The notes under the pieces: model-generated
What the model was told of the DNA's origin: nothing
Database searches by the model: none
What the model saw: the letters and a program-made list of their open reading frames with translations, nothing else
Origin: Rhodospirillales bacterium
GTDB taxonomy: Bacteria > Pseudomonadota > Alphaproteobacteria > ATCC43930 > CGMCC-115725
Length of the DNA: 39,248 bases
Reading direction: 5' to 3'
NCBI GenBank assembly: GCA_019689675.1
Contig: JADGGZ010000011.1
Location: forward strand, 1-39,248
Translations under genes and position numbers: made by a program
In this document: positions 23,743-32,992 of the stretch, one piece after another
How the letters are laid out: every line of letters begins with the position of its first letter
How positions within the stretch are numbered: position 1 is the stretch's first letter

Positions 23743-24498
23743 ATGTGGGACGAGATCGCTCTTTTCGCCGCGATCGGCTTCGGCGCCCAACTCGTCGACG
23801 GCGCGCTCGGCATGGCTTACGGGGTCACCGCGACCTCGGTGCTGCTGAGCTTCGGCGTGGCGCCCGCGACCGCGAGCGCCAGCGTGCACGCCGCCGAGAT
23901 CTTCACGACCGCCGCCTCGGGCCTCTCGCACTGGCGGATCGGCAACGTCGCCAAGCCGCTGCTCTGGCGCCTCGCGCTTCCCGGGATGGCGGGGGGCGCG
24001 CTCGGCGCCTACGTCGCGACGAGCGTGCCGGCGGCGCTGCTGCGCCCGGCCGTCAGCCTCTATCTCCTCGCGATGGGAATCGTCATTCTCGCCCGGGCGC
24101 TCCGCGCCCGCGTGCCGGGCGAGCCGCCGCTCCGACGCGTCCCCTTCCTGGGGCTCGTCGGCGGCTTTCTCGACGGCGCCGGAGGCGGCGGCTGGGGGCC
24201 GCTCGTCACCTCCTCGCTCGTGGGCAGCGGCACGCATCCGCGCTTCGCGATCGGCTCCGTCAGCGTCGCCGAGTTCTTCGTCACGGCGGCGATCTCCGGC
24301 ACCTTCCTCGCGACGATCGGGCTCGAGCTCTGGCCGATCATCGCGGGGCTGCTTCTCGGCGGCGTCATCGCGGCGCCGCTCGCCGCCTGGGTAGCGCGCC
24401 ACGTCCCGGCGCGGACGCTGATGCTGCTCGTCGCCGGCCTCGTCATCCTTCTCAGCCTGCGCGGGCTCGCGGCCGCTCTCGCCCCCCTCCTCGGATGA
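23743..24498 (+). CDS. TauE/SafE family permease, short form
   Basis: A 251-residue membrane protein with about eight hydrophobic helices. Family marks are GFGAQLVDGALGMAYGVTATS near the N-terminus and GFLDGAGGGGWGPLVTS at the start of the second half, with SVHAAEIFTT. It belongs to a different branch from the permease at 1588 (shorter, no basic central loop). The exported anion is unknown. It converges with the FAD monooxygenase gene, 19 bases apart, with no partner gene on its own strand. Confidence 0.85.
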   Translation: MWDEIALFAAIGFGAQLVDGALGMAYGVTATSVLLSFGVAPATASASVHAAEIFTTAASGLSHWRIGNVAKPLLWRLALPGMAGGALGAYVATSVPAALLRPAVSLYLLAMGIVILARALRARVPGEPPLRRVPFLGLVGGFLDGAGGGGWGPLVTSSLVGSGTHPRFAIGSVSVAEFFVTAAISGTFLATIGLELWPIIAGLLLGGVIAAPLAAWVARHVPARTLMLLVAGLVILLSLRGLAAALAPLLG

Positions 24499-24517
24499 GG
24501 TTCGGCGGCGGCGCCGT

Positions 24518-25720
24518 TCACGATGCCGGGCGGGCGACGCCTTCCGCGCGGTCGACCCTGTAGCCGTAGAGCCAGTCGAGCATCGAGTAGTCGTCCTCGG
24601 CCCGGGCGCGCATCGTCGCGTTGCGCACCGCGGCGGCGACTCCGTCGAGATGGAAGAAGGCGCCCATCGCGCGCGCGGTCAGCTGGACCCGCGCGGTGCG
24701 CAGCACCCGCTCCGCCTCGAACCCGGCGATGGCCGCCGGAAGGTCGCTGCCGTGCGCCTCGACCTGCCGCGCGAGCGCGAGCGCGTCCTCGATCGCCTGG
24801 CAGGCGCCCTGCGCGATGTACTGGTACATCGCATGCGCCGCATCGCCGGTGAGCACGATCCGCCCGCGGCTCCAGCGCGCGATCGGCGCGCGGTCGAACA
24901 TCGGCCAGCGCTTGTCCCGCCACATGAGCTTGACGCAGTCGCGGACGTACTCGCAGGCCTGCGCGTAATGCGCGTCGAGCTCCTCGACCGTGCCCCAGTC
25001 GTCGCTGCCGGGCCGGTAGCGCGGGCTGCGGAACACCGCGACCTGGTTGTAGAGCTCGCCGCGCCGGACCGGGTACTGCACGAAGTGCATGTCGGGGCCG
25101 ACCCACATGACGACATTGTCGAGCCCGGCATGGCGCGACATGCGCTCGATCGGGATCGTGCCGCGATAGGCGACGTAGCCCATGCAGAGCGGCTCGTCGT
25201 CGCTGATCGCGCGCCGCACCGTCGACCAGAGCCCGTCGGCGCCGACGAGGAGCTCCGTCTCGATCGTCCTTCCGTCCGCGCAGCGGGCGCGCGCGGCGTC
25301 GCCGAGATCCTCCACCGCCACCACCTCGACGCCGGGCTCGAGGGTGATCGACGGCTCGCGACGGCACGCCTCGAGGAGCGCCGAGAGGAGATCGCCGCGA
25401 TGCATCACGATATAGGGCCGGCCGTAGCGCTCGCGGAACGCGTCGCCGAGATCGACCGCGGTGATGCGCTCGCCCTCGATCGCGTCCATCCAGACGAGGC
25501 GGCGCGGATGGACGGCGTCCTTCCGGATCTCGTCGAGGACGCCGAGCTCGGCGAGGACGTGGAGCGCGTTGGGGCCGAGCTGCAGCCCCGCGCCGATCTC
25601 GCCGAAGCTCGGCGCCTTCTCGACGACATGGACGGCACGGCCCGCGCGCGAGAGAGCGAGCGCGGTCGAGAGCCCGCCGATGCCGCCGCCGACGACGAGA
25701 GCGGGGATCGGCGCCGTCAC
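24518..25720 (-). CDS. FAD-dependent aromatic-ring monooxygenase (3-hydroxybenzoate 6-/salicylate hydroxylase type)
   Basis: A 400-residue class A flavoprotein hydroxylase. The N-terminal Rossmann motif is VVGGGIGGLSTALALSRAG, the DG motif is LLVGADGLWSTVRR, and the second flavin motif is VLTGDAAHAMYQYIAQGACQAIED. GAGLQLGPNALHVLAELG and the length suit the 3-hydroxybenzoate 6-hydroxylase/salicylate hydroxylase branch, so NAD(P)H-driven hydroxylation of a simple aromatic acid is likely. The GTG at 25720 is taken because it starts right before the first beta strand; upstream residues are Arg-rich shadow. No ring-cleavage genes lie nearby, so the pathway cannot be fixed. Confidence 0.87.
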   Translation of the reverse strand: MTAPIPALVVGGGIGGLSTALALSRAGRAVHVVEKAPSFGEIGAGLQLGPNALHVLAELGVLDEIRKDAVHPRRLVWMDAIEGERITAVDLGDAFRERYGRPYIVMHRGDLLSALLEACRREPSITLEPGVEVVAVEDLGDAARARCADGRTIETELLVGADGLWSTVRRAISDDEPLCMGYVAYRGTIPIERMSRHAGLDNVVMWVGPDMHFVQYPVRRGELYNQVAVFRSPRYRPGSDDWGTVEELDAHYAQACEYVRDCVKLMWRDKRWPMFDRAPIARWSRGRIVLTGDAAHAMYQYIAQGACQAIEDALALARQVEAHGSDLPAAIAGFEAERVLRTARVQLTARAMGAFFHLDGVAAAVRNATMRARAEDDYSMLDWLYGYRVDRAEGVARPAS

Positions 25721-25823
25721 CGTCCAGAGCCTCGCCGGAGCGCGAGTTCGTCGGAAGGAAGATCGATTGCTGCGCTCATGACGGCCGATGGAACGGCCGC
25801 CGGGCGCGGCGGTCAAGCGGGCG

Positions 25824-26021
25824 TCAGAGCCGCGCGACGAGAAGGCGCCAGACCGCGATCGGCCAGGTCAGAACGAGCGGCAAGGTGTCGCAGAAGACGG
25901 CGGCTTGTCCCTGGGGCGAGAAATCGCCCGGACGCGCGCGGCCGCGCGGATAGGCGAAAAGCGCCGCCCCGACGGCGAGGTACATCAGGGCGACGACGAC
26001 GGCAGTCTGCATGGCGATCAA
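25824..26021 (-). CDS. Small two-helix membrane protein
   Basis: A 65-residue protein with two hydrophobic segments (QTAVVVALMYLAVGAALFAYP and TLPLVLTWPIAVWRLL) joined by a short loop containing RGRARPGDFSPQG. The TTG at 26021 has AGGAGAG 8 bases upstream; an ATG three codons later (26012) is the alternative but has no ribosome site of its own. It is 103 bases upstream of the monooxygenase gene on the same strand and divergent from the aminotransferase. No family recognised. Confidence 0.55.
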   Translation of the reverse strand: MIAMQTAVVVALMYLAVGAALFAYPRGRARPGDFSPQGQAAVFCDTLPLVLTWPIAVWRLLVARL

Positions 26022-26103
26022 GATGTCGCTCTCCTGAGGTAAACGATCGGTTAATCTCGCCGACGACGCGCCCCGTGCTACCGTCGACCCAAGGAGGAAC
26101 TTA

Positions 26104-27426
26104 ATGGACGGCTCGCTGCGCAACAATCTCGAAGCTTTCTTCATGCCCTTCACGGCGAACCGGCAGTTCAAGTCGGCGCCGCGCCTTCTCGTCGAGGCGG
26201 AGGGCATGTACTTCAAGGATCAGGCCGGGCGCCGGATCCTCGACGGCACTGCCGGGCTCTGGTGCGTCAACGCCGGGCACGGGCGCAAGCCGATCGTCGA
26301 AGCGGTCCAGCGGCAGGTGGCGAAGCTCGACTACGCGCCGACCTTCCAGATGGGGCACCCGCTCGCCTTCGAGGCGGCGGCGAAGCTCGCGGCCATGCTG
26401 CCGGCGCCGCTCGACCACGTCTTCTTCTCCAATTCCGGCAGCGAAGCCGTGGACAGCGCGCTCAAGATCGCGATCGCCTATCACCGCGTCCGCGGCGAAG
26501 GCACTCGGACGCGGCTCATCGGGCGCGAGCGCGGCTATCACGGCGTCGGCTTCGGCGGCATCTCGGTCGGCGGCATCTCGGCCAACCGCAAGTTCTTCGG
26601 CCCTCTCCTCGCCGGCGTCGATCATCTGCCGCACACGCACCTGCCCGAGAAGAACGCCTTCTCGAAGGGCGTGCCGGCGCACGGGGCGGAGCTCGCCGAC
26701 GAGCTCGAGCGCATCGTCGCGCTGCACGATCCCTCGACGATCGCCGCCGTCATCGTCGAGCCGGTCGCCGGCTCGACGGGCGTCCTCATCCCGCCGAAGG
26801 GCTATCTCGAGCGCCTGCGCGAGATCTGCACCAAGCACGGCATCCTCCTCATCTTCGACGAGGTGATCACCGGCTTCGGCCGGCTCGGCTCGAGCTTCGC
26901 GGTCGAGCATTTCGGCGTCGTGCCCGACATGGTGACCTTCGCCAAAGGCGTCACCAACGGCACGATTCCGATGGGCGGCGTCATCCTGAAGCGCGAGATC
27001 TACGACGCCTTCATGGAGGCCGCGCCCGAGAACACGATCGAGCTCTTCCACGGCTATACCTATTCCGGGCACCCCGTCGCCGCCGCGGCGGCGATCGCGA
27101 CCATGGATCTCTACAAGGAGGAAGGACTCTTCGAGCGCGCTCGGGACCTCGCGCCCTACTGGGAGGCGGCGATCCACTCGCTCAAGGGCGCGCGCAACGT
27201 CATCGACCTGCGCAACATCGGCCTCGTCGGCGCGATCGAGCTCGAGCCCATCCCCGGGAAGCCGACCAAGCGCGCGTTCGATGCGTTCCTCAAGGCCTGG
27301 GAGAAGGGCGTCCTCATCCGCACGACCGGCGACATCATCGCGCTCTCCCCGCCGCTCATCGTCGAGAAGAAGGAGATCGACCGCCTCGTCGAGACGGTGG
27401 GCGAGGTCCTGAAGGAAGCGGCCTAG
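26104..27426 (+). CDS. Omega-amino acid:pyruvate aminotransferase (class III)
   Basis: A 440-residue class III PLP aminotransferase closely resembling beta-alanine/omega-amino acid:pyruvate transaminases. Blocks include FMPFTANRQFK near the N-terminus (diagnostic for this subgroup), FFSNSGSEAVDSALKIA, RGYHGVGFGG, IFDEVITGFGRLG, FAKGVTNG with PLP Lys281, and HGYTYSGHPVAAAA. It probably moves amino groups from beta-alanine, GABA or diamines to pyruvate to give alanine. AAGGAGG stands 5 bases before the ATG. Alanine dehydrogenase follows 160 bases later, which would recycle the alanine formed. Confidence 0.93.
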   Translation: MDGSLRNNLEAFFMPFTANRQFKSAPRLLVEAEGMYFKDQAGRRILDGTAGLWCVNAGHGRKPIVEAVQRQVAKLDYAPTFQMGHPLAFEAAAKLAAMLPAPLDHVFFSNSGSEAVDSALKIAIAYHRVRGEGTRTRLIGRERGYHGVGFGGISVGGISANRKFFGPLLAGVDHLPHTHLPEKNAFSKGVPAHGAELADELERIVALHDPSTIAAVIVEPVAGSTGVLIPPKGYLERLREICTKHGILLIFDEVITGFGRLGSSFAVEHFGVVPDMVTFAKGVTNGTIPMGGVILKREIYDAFMEAAPENTIELFHGYTYSGHPVAAAAAIATMDLYKEEGLFERARDLAPYWEAAIHSLKGARNVIDLRNIGLVGAIELEPIPGKPTKRAFDAFLKAWEKGVLIRTTGDIIALSPPLIVEKKEIDRLVETVGEVLKEAA

Positions 27427-27586
27427 GCCGCGCCGGCTCCGGCGCTCGACGCTCGAGGGCCGCGCGAGCGCGGGGGCATGCGGCAGGAGCGCGCGCAGCA
27501 GCGCGGCGCGCGCCTCTCCGCCGCTTCCCGTCCGACGGGCGCTCGGCTAGGGTCTCGACGCGGCGCATCCCGCGAGAGGACACCCC

Positions 27587-28702
27587 ATGCTTGTCGGCGT
27601 GCCGAAGGAGGTGAAGACGCACGAGTACCGCGTCGGGCTGGTGCCGGGCTCGGTGCGCGAGCTCGTCCATCACGGCCACGAGGTCGTCGTCGAAACCGGC
27701 GCCGGGGCCGGGATCGGCTTCGAGGACGCCGACTACGTGCGCGCCGGCGCGCGCATCGCCGCGGGGGCGGAGGAGGTCTTCGGCGCCGCCGAGCTGATCG
27801 TCAAGGTGAAGGAGCCGCAGCCCGCCGAGATTGCCCGGCTCCGCCCCGGCCAGGTGCTGTTCACCTATCTCCACCTCGCAGCGGACAAGGCGCAGGCCGA
27901 GGGGCTGATGAAGTCCGGCGCCACCTGCATCGCCTACGAGACGGTGACGGATGCGCACGGCAGGCTCCCGCTGCTCGCGCCGATGAGCGAGGTCGCCGGC
28001 CGCATGTCGATCCAGGTCGGCGCGCATTGCCTCGAGAAGGGGCACGGCGGGAAGGGCATCCTCCTCGGCGGCGTGCCGGGAGTGAGGGCGGCCAAGGTCG
28101 TCGTCATCGGCGGCGGCGTCGCCGGAACGAACGCCGCGCGCACGGCGATGGGGATGGAGGCCTACGTCACCGTCATCGACAAGTCGCTCCCCCGCCTCTA
28201 CGAGCTCGACATGCAGTTCGGCTCGCAGATGCACACGCTCTACTCGACGGTCGAGAACATCGAGAGCGAGGTGGCCGAGGCCGACCTCGTGATCGGCTCC
28301 GTGCTCCTTCCCGGCGCGGCGGCGCCGAAGGTCGTCACGCGCGAGATGGTGCGACGGATGAAGCCCGGCTCCGTCATCGTCGACATCGCGATCGACCAGG
28401 GCGGCTGCGTCGAGACGAGCCGTCCGACGACGCATGCCGACCCGACCTATGTCGAGGAAGGGGTCATCCACTACTGCGTCACGAACATGCCGGGCGCCGT
28501 CGCCCGCACCTCGACCTTCGCGCTGAACAACGCCACCCTTCCCTTCGTCCTCGCGCTCGCCGACAAAGGCTGGCGGCGCGCGCTCGACGAGGATCCGCAT
28601 CTGAGGAACGGGCTCAACGTGCACGCCGGCGCCCTCACCAACGAGACGGTGGCGCGCGATCTCGCCCTGCCGCACACGCCAGCGGAGAAGGCGATCGCTT
28701 GA
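27587..28702 (+). CDS. ald: Alanine dehydrogenase
   Basis: A 371-residue NAD-dependent enzyme that interconverts L-alanine with pyruvate and ammonia. The N-terminus [18 protein letters not shown] is typical; substrate residues lie in LIVKVKEP (Lys) and TYLHLAAD (His). The NAD-binding site is [14 protein letters not shown], and [10 protein letters not shown] and [16 protein letters not shown] are conserved. GAGAGGA lies before the ATG at 27587. The dipeptide-type ABC transporter genes start 17 bases after its stop, so ald and the transporter probably share a message: uptake, transamination and release of ammonia in one unit. Confidence 0.96.
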   Translation: MLVGVPKEVKTHEYRVGLVPGSVRELVHHGHEVVVETGAGAGIGFEDADYVRAGARIAAGAEEVFGAAELIVKVKEPQPAEIARLRPGQVLFTYLHLAADKAQAEGLMKSGATCIAYETVTDAHGRLPLLAPMSEVAGRMSIQVGAHCLEKGHGGKGILLGGVPGVRAAKVVVIGGGVAGTNAARTAMGMEAYVTVIDKSLPRLYELDMQFGSQMHTLYSTVENIESEVAEADLVIGSVLLPGAAAPKVVTREMVRRMKPGSVIVDIAIDQGGCVETSRPTTHADPTYVEEGVIHYCVTNMPGAVARTSTFALNNATLPFVLALADKGWRRALDEDPHLRNGLNVHAGALTNETVARDLALPHTPAEKAIA

Positions 28703-28719
28703 GCGGCCTTCCGGAGTAG

Positions 28720-29667
28720 ATGCTCGCTTTCCTGCTGCGCCGGCTGCTCGCGTTCCTGGCGACGCTCGTCGCCGCCTCGCTCGTCGTCTTCGTCGTCCTC
28801 GAGGTCCTGCCCGGCGACCCGGCGCAGGTGATGCTCGGCATCGACGCCGAGCCCGAGACCCTCGAAGCGCTGCGCAAGCAGCTCGGCCTCGACCGCTCGG
28901 CGCCCGAGCGCTATTTCGCCTGGGTCGGCGGGCTCGTGCGCGGCGATCTCGGCGTCAGCTACACCTACAGCGTCCCTGTCGCCGAGCTCGTCGGCGAGCG
29001 CCTCGTCGTCACCGTGCCGCTGGCGCTCCTCGCGATGGCGCTGACGAGCGCCATGGCGCTCGCGCTCGGAGTCTACGCCGCGTCCCGGCACGGCCGGCCC
29101 GGCGACTGGGGCGTCATGCTCTTCGGGCAGATCGGCATCGCGGTGCCGAACTTCTGGTTCGCGATCCTGCTCATCCTCCTCTTCGCAGTCCGGCTCGGCT
29201 GGTTCCAGGCCGGCGGCTTCCCGGGCTGGAGCGCGGGCGTCGGCCCCGCGTTCAAGGCGCTGCTCCTCCCCGCGATCAGCCTCTCGGTCGTGCAGGCGGC
29301 GATCCTGGCGCGTGTCACCCGATCCTCTGTGCTGGAGGTGATGCGCGAGGATTTCGTGCGCACCGCGCGGGCCAAGGGCAACTCGCGGCGGCGCACGCTC
29401 TGGCGTCACGTCGTGCGGAACGCCCTCATTCCCGTCGTGACGATCATGGGGCTGCAGTTCTCCTCGCTTCTCGCCGGCACGATCATCATCGAGAACGTCT
29501 TCTACCTGCCCGGGCTCGGACGCCTCGTCTTCCAGGCGATCACGCAGCGCGACCTCGTCGTGGTGAAGGACGTCGTCGTGCTTCTCGCGGCGCTCGTCGT
29601 CACCATCAACTTCATCGTCGACCTTCTCTATCTCGCGATCGACCCGCGGCTGAGGAGGGCGGCTTGA
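28720..29667 (+). CDS. ABC transporter permease, dipeptide/oligopeptide type (DppB-like)
   Basis: A 315-residue inner-membrane permease with six predicted helices. The DppB/OppB N-terminus is clear (LLRRLLAFLATLVAASLVVFVVLEVLPGDP in part, then LGLDRSAPERYFAWVGG), and the EAA loop contacting the ATPases reads ARAKGNSRRRTLWRHVVRNALIP. FYLPGLGRL near the end is also typical. GGAG precedes the ATG at 28720. It partners with the next permease, whose TTG overlaps its stop. Solutes of this class are peptides, nickel or opines; the substrate is not fixed here. Confidence 0.93.
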   Translation: MLAFLLRRLLAFLATLVAASLVVFVVLEVLPGDPAQVMLGIDAEPETLEALRKQLGLDRSAPERYFAWVGGLVRGDLGVSYTYSVPVAELVGERLVVTVPLALLAMALTSAMALALGVYAASRHGRPGDWGVMLFGQIGIAVPNFWFAILLILLFAVRLGWFQAGGFPGWSAGVGPAFKALLLPAISLSVVQAAILARVTRSSVLEVMREDFVRTARAKGNSRRRTLWRHVVRNALIPVVTIMGLQFSSLLAGTIIIENVFYLPGLGRLVFQAITQRDLVVVKDVVVLLAALVVTINFIVDLLYLAIDPRLRRAA

Positions 29668-30485
29668 AGGCGCTCCGCCACGGCTCTTTCGTGATCGGCG
29701 CCGCCTTGACGGCGCTTCTCGTCGCGACCGCCCTCGTGTCGCTCGTCTGGACGCCGTGGTCGCCGACCGCCATCGACGTCATGCAGAAGCTGAAGCCACC
29801 CTCGGCGCAGCACTGGTTCGGCACCGACCATTTCGGCCGCGACGTCTTCTCGATGATCATGGTCGGCGCGCGCAACTCGATCGTGGTCGGCGTCGTCGCC
29901 GTCGCGATCGGCTGCCTCTCGGGCGTCGCGCTGGGGCTTCTCGCCGCGGCGCGCGGCGGGTGGCTCGAGGAAGCGGTGATGCGCTTTTCCGACTTCACCT
30001 TCGCGTTCCCCGCCGTGCTCTCGGCGATCCTCATCACGGCGCTCTTGGGGCCCGGCGCCGTCAACTCGATCATCGCGATCGGCATCTTCAACGTCCCGGT
30101 CTTCGCGCGACTCGCGCGCGGCGCCGCGAAGTCGGTCTGGACGCGAGATTTCATTCTCGCGGCGCGGGCGGCCGGCAAGGGCGATCTCGCGATCACGGTC
30201 GAGCACGTGCTGCCCAACGTGCTTTCGATCATCATCGTCCAGGCGACGATCCAGTTCGCACTGGCGATCCTGGCGGAGGCGGGGCTCTCCTATCTCGGGC
30301 TCGGCACGCAGCCGCCCTATCCGTCGTGGGGCCGCATGCTGAACGAGGCCCAGACCTTCCTCTATCTCGCGCCGACCCTCGCGATCTTTCCCGGCATCGC
30401 GATCGCGCTGTCGGTCCTCGGGCTCAATCTTCTCGGCGACGGCCTGCGCGACCTCGCCGACCCGCGCCTCGCAAGGCGACGGTAG
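29664..30485 (+). CDS. ABC transporter permease, dipeptide/oligopeptide type (DppC-like)
   Basis: A 273-residue permease with six helices. WFGTDHFGRDVFSMIMVGARNS is the hallmark of DppC/OppC, and the coupling loop is AARAAGKGDLAITVEHVLPNV. AEAGLSYLGLGTQPPYPSWG is conserved too. The TTG start at 29664 overlaps the stop of the preceding permease and has AGGAGG 7 bases upstream. The ATPase gene follows after 12 bases. Confidence 0.93.
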   Translation: MKALRHGSFVIGAALTALLVATALVSLVWTPWSPTAIDVMQKLKPPSAQHWFGTDHFGRDVFSMIMVGARNSIVVGVVAVAIGCLSGVALGLLAAARGGWLEEAVMRFSDFTFAFPAVLSAILITALLGPGAVNSIIAIGIFNVPVFARLARGAAKSVWTRDFILAARAAGKGDLAITVEHVLPNVLSIIIVQATIQFALAILAEAGLSYLGLGTQPPYPSWGRMLNEAQTFLYLAPTLAIFPGIAIALSVLGLNLLGDGLRDLADPRLARRR

Positions 30486-30497
30486 GGTACGCGCCGC

Positions 30498-31492
30498 GTG
30501 AGCCTCCTCCAGGTCGACCACCTCACCGTGACCCTCCCGGGCCCGCAAGGGCCGGTGACGGCGGTGCGCGACGTGTCCTTCGCGCTGGAGCGCGGCCGCA
30601 TGCTGGGCATCGTCGGCGAATCGGGGAGCGGCAAGACGATGACGGCGCTCGCCCTCATGGGGCTCCTTCCCGAGGGAGCCGGCGTCGAAGGCGCCATCCG
30701 GCTCGAGGGGCAGGACATCGCGCGGCTTCCCGAGGCCGAGCTCTGCAAGCTCCGCGGCGACCGCGTCGCGATGATCTTCCAGGAGCCGATGACCGCGCTC
30801 AACCCGCTGCAGACCGTCGGACGCCAGGTCGCCGAGCCGCTGGTGCTGCATCGGGGCATGAGCTGGGAGGCGGCGAGGGCGGAGGCGGCGCGGCTTCTCG
30901 ACCATGTGCGGCTGCCCGATCCGAAGGGCCGCCTCTCCGCCTTTCCGCACCAGCTCTCGGGCGGGCAGCGCCAGCGCGTGATGATCGCGATGGCCCTCGC
31001 CTGCCGCCCCGACCTTCTCATCGCCGACGAGCCCACGACGGCGCTCGACGTCACCGTGCAGGCGCAGATCCTCGACCTCATCGTCGAGCTGGTCGAGGAG
31101 ACCGGCATGGCGCTCGTCCTCATCAGCCACGATCTCGGCGTCATCGCCGAGACGGTGGACGACGTGCTCGTGATGTACGGGGGAACCGTGGTCGAGCGCG
31201 CGCCGGTCGAGCGCCTCTTCGAGCGCCGCGCCCACCCTTACGCCGAGGGCCTCTTCGCCGCGCGCCCGCAGCTCGGCGCCGCCGCGGGCAAGCTCGCCGC
31301 CATTCCGGGGAGCGTGCCGGAGCTGTCGGCGCTGCCGCCGGGCTGCCGTTTCGCCGGGCGGTGCCCGTGGACGATCGAGGCCTGCAACGCCGGGCCGCCG
31401 CCGGAGATCGAGGTCGAGCCGGGCCACACCGCCGCCTGCATCCGCATTCCCGAGCTCGCCCGCCTGCGCGAGCCGGAAAGGCAGGGGGAAGC

Positions 31493-31496
<4 letters not shown>
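30498..31496 (+). CDS. ABC transporter ATPase, dipeptide/oligopeptide type (DppD-like)
   Basis: A 332-residue ATPase. The Walker A motif is GESGSGKT, the signature is LSGGQRQRV, the Walker B is LLIADEPTTALD, and the switch His is in LISHDLGV. The C-terminal oligopeptide/dipeptide domain has the usual cysteine set (CRFAGRCPWTIEAC, then AAC), which can hold an Fe-S cluster in some homologues. The GTG at 30498 is chosen for normal N-terminal length. Its last codons overlap the start of the second ATPase (GTGA), and the two should pair as a heterodimer. Confidence 0.94.
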
Positions 31497-32488
<992 letters not shown>

Positions 32489-32489
32489 A

Positions 32490-32518
32490 CCGGAAGGCGC
32501 CTACCGGCGTTTTTCCGG
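32490..32518 (+). terminator. Nested hairpin with T-run between the ABC operon and the small exported gene
   Basis: The outer stem CCGGAA/TTCCGG encloses an inner stem CGCC-TACC-GGCG followed by TTTTT. The inner stem plus T5 may end the ABC-transporter message. The outer stem ends two bases before the ATG at 32521, so it could also mask that start. Confidence 0.5.
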
Positions 32519-32520
32519 GG

Positions 32521-32775
32521 ATGAGATACGCGGCTTTTCTTCTGGCGCCCGCTTTCGCCGCATCGGCGCTGGCGCAGCCGAGCTGCGACGTCCGGCTCGC
32601 CGAGATCCGCAAGGCGGTGGCGGAGACGCAGATGCCGACCTCCAAGGAGGCGCAGATCAAGGCGCTGCTCGAGCAGATCGAGCGCGCGTGCCGCGACAAC
32701 GACGAGGTCGTCGCGCAGGCCGGCATCGATCAGATCCAGGCGATCCTCGAAGACCAGAAAAGGCAGCGGAGCTGA
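32521..32775 (+). CDS. Small exported helical protein, unknown function
   Basis: An 84-residue protein with a signal peptide (RYAAFLLAPAFAASALAQ, cleavage about residue 19) and a mature domain of about 65 residues that is mostly helix, with two cysteines (PSCDVRLAEI and IERACRDNDE) placed to tie two helices together. Such layout recalls other small periplasmic alpha-helical proteins of alphaproteobacteria, including the one at 5332, but no named family is recognised. The ATG at 32521 has only CCGGGG before it. The next small gene starts 5 bases after its stop, so the pair is probably co-transcribed. Confidence 0.7.
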   Translation: MRYAAFLLAPAFAASALAQPSCDVRLAEIRKAVAETQMPTSKEAQIKALLEQIERACRDNDEVVAQAGIDQIQAILEDQKRQRS

Positions 32776-32780
32776 GGGCG

Positions 32781-32960
32781 ATGGCGGATCTCGACCGCGA
32801 GAACAAGAAGGCGCCCCGCATCAACCCGGAGAAATCCGGCATCCGCTCGGGCAATCCCCAGCTCGATCCGGAACGCGCCAAGCGCGAGCGCGGCCGGCCG
32901 GGCGAAGAGCCGCACCGGCCCGAACCCGCTCCGGACGACACGCCCGCGCCGAACCGTTGA
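32781..32960 (+). CDS. Small hydrophilic, disordered protein
   Basis: A 59-residue protein, very rich in Pro, Arg, Glu and Asp, with no hydrophobic segment (DRENKKAPRINPEKSG, then RAKRERGRPGEEPHRPEP). It is likely unstructured. The ATG at 32781 follows GCTGAGGGCG. Its stop codon lies inside the -35 of the potF promoter. It could be a small nucleic-acid-binding or scaffold protein, but nothing shows this; it might also not be translated. Confidence 0.5.
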   Translation: MADLDRENKKAPRINPEKSGIRSGNPQLDPERAKRERGRPGEEPHRPEPAPDDTPAPNR

Positions 32961-32984
32961 CACGGCGGCTCGCCATGCCTCAAT
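32957..32984 (+). promoter_or_regulatory. Promoter of the potFGHI operon
   Basis: A perfect -35 TTGACA (32957-32962), a 16-base spacer and CTCAAT (32979-32984) as -10. Transcription would start at about 32990, the A of the potF ATG, with no ribosome site. The -10 lies inside the palindrome at 32974-32992. Confidence 0.55.
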
Positions 32985-32992
32985 GAGGCATG
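32974..32992. promoter_or_regulatory. Perfect 9+1+9 palindrome over the potF start (likely operator)
   Basis: CATGCCTCA-A-TGAGGCATG is an exact inverted repeat with a single central base. It covers the -10 element and the start codon ATG (32990-32992). A bound dimeric regulator would block RNA polymerase; in RNA the one-base loop cannot close, so a DNA operator is the better reading. Confidence 0.6.
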
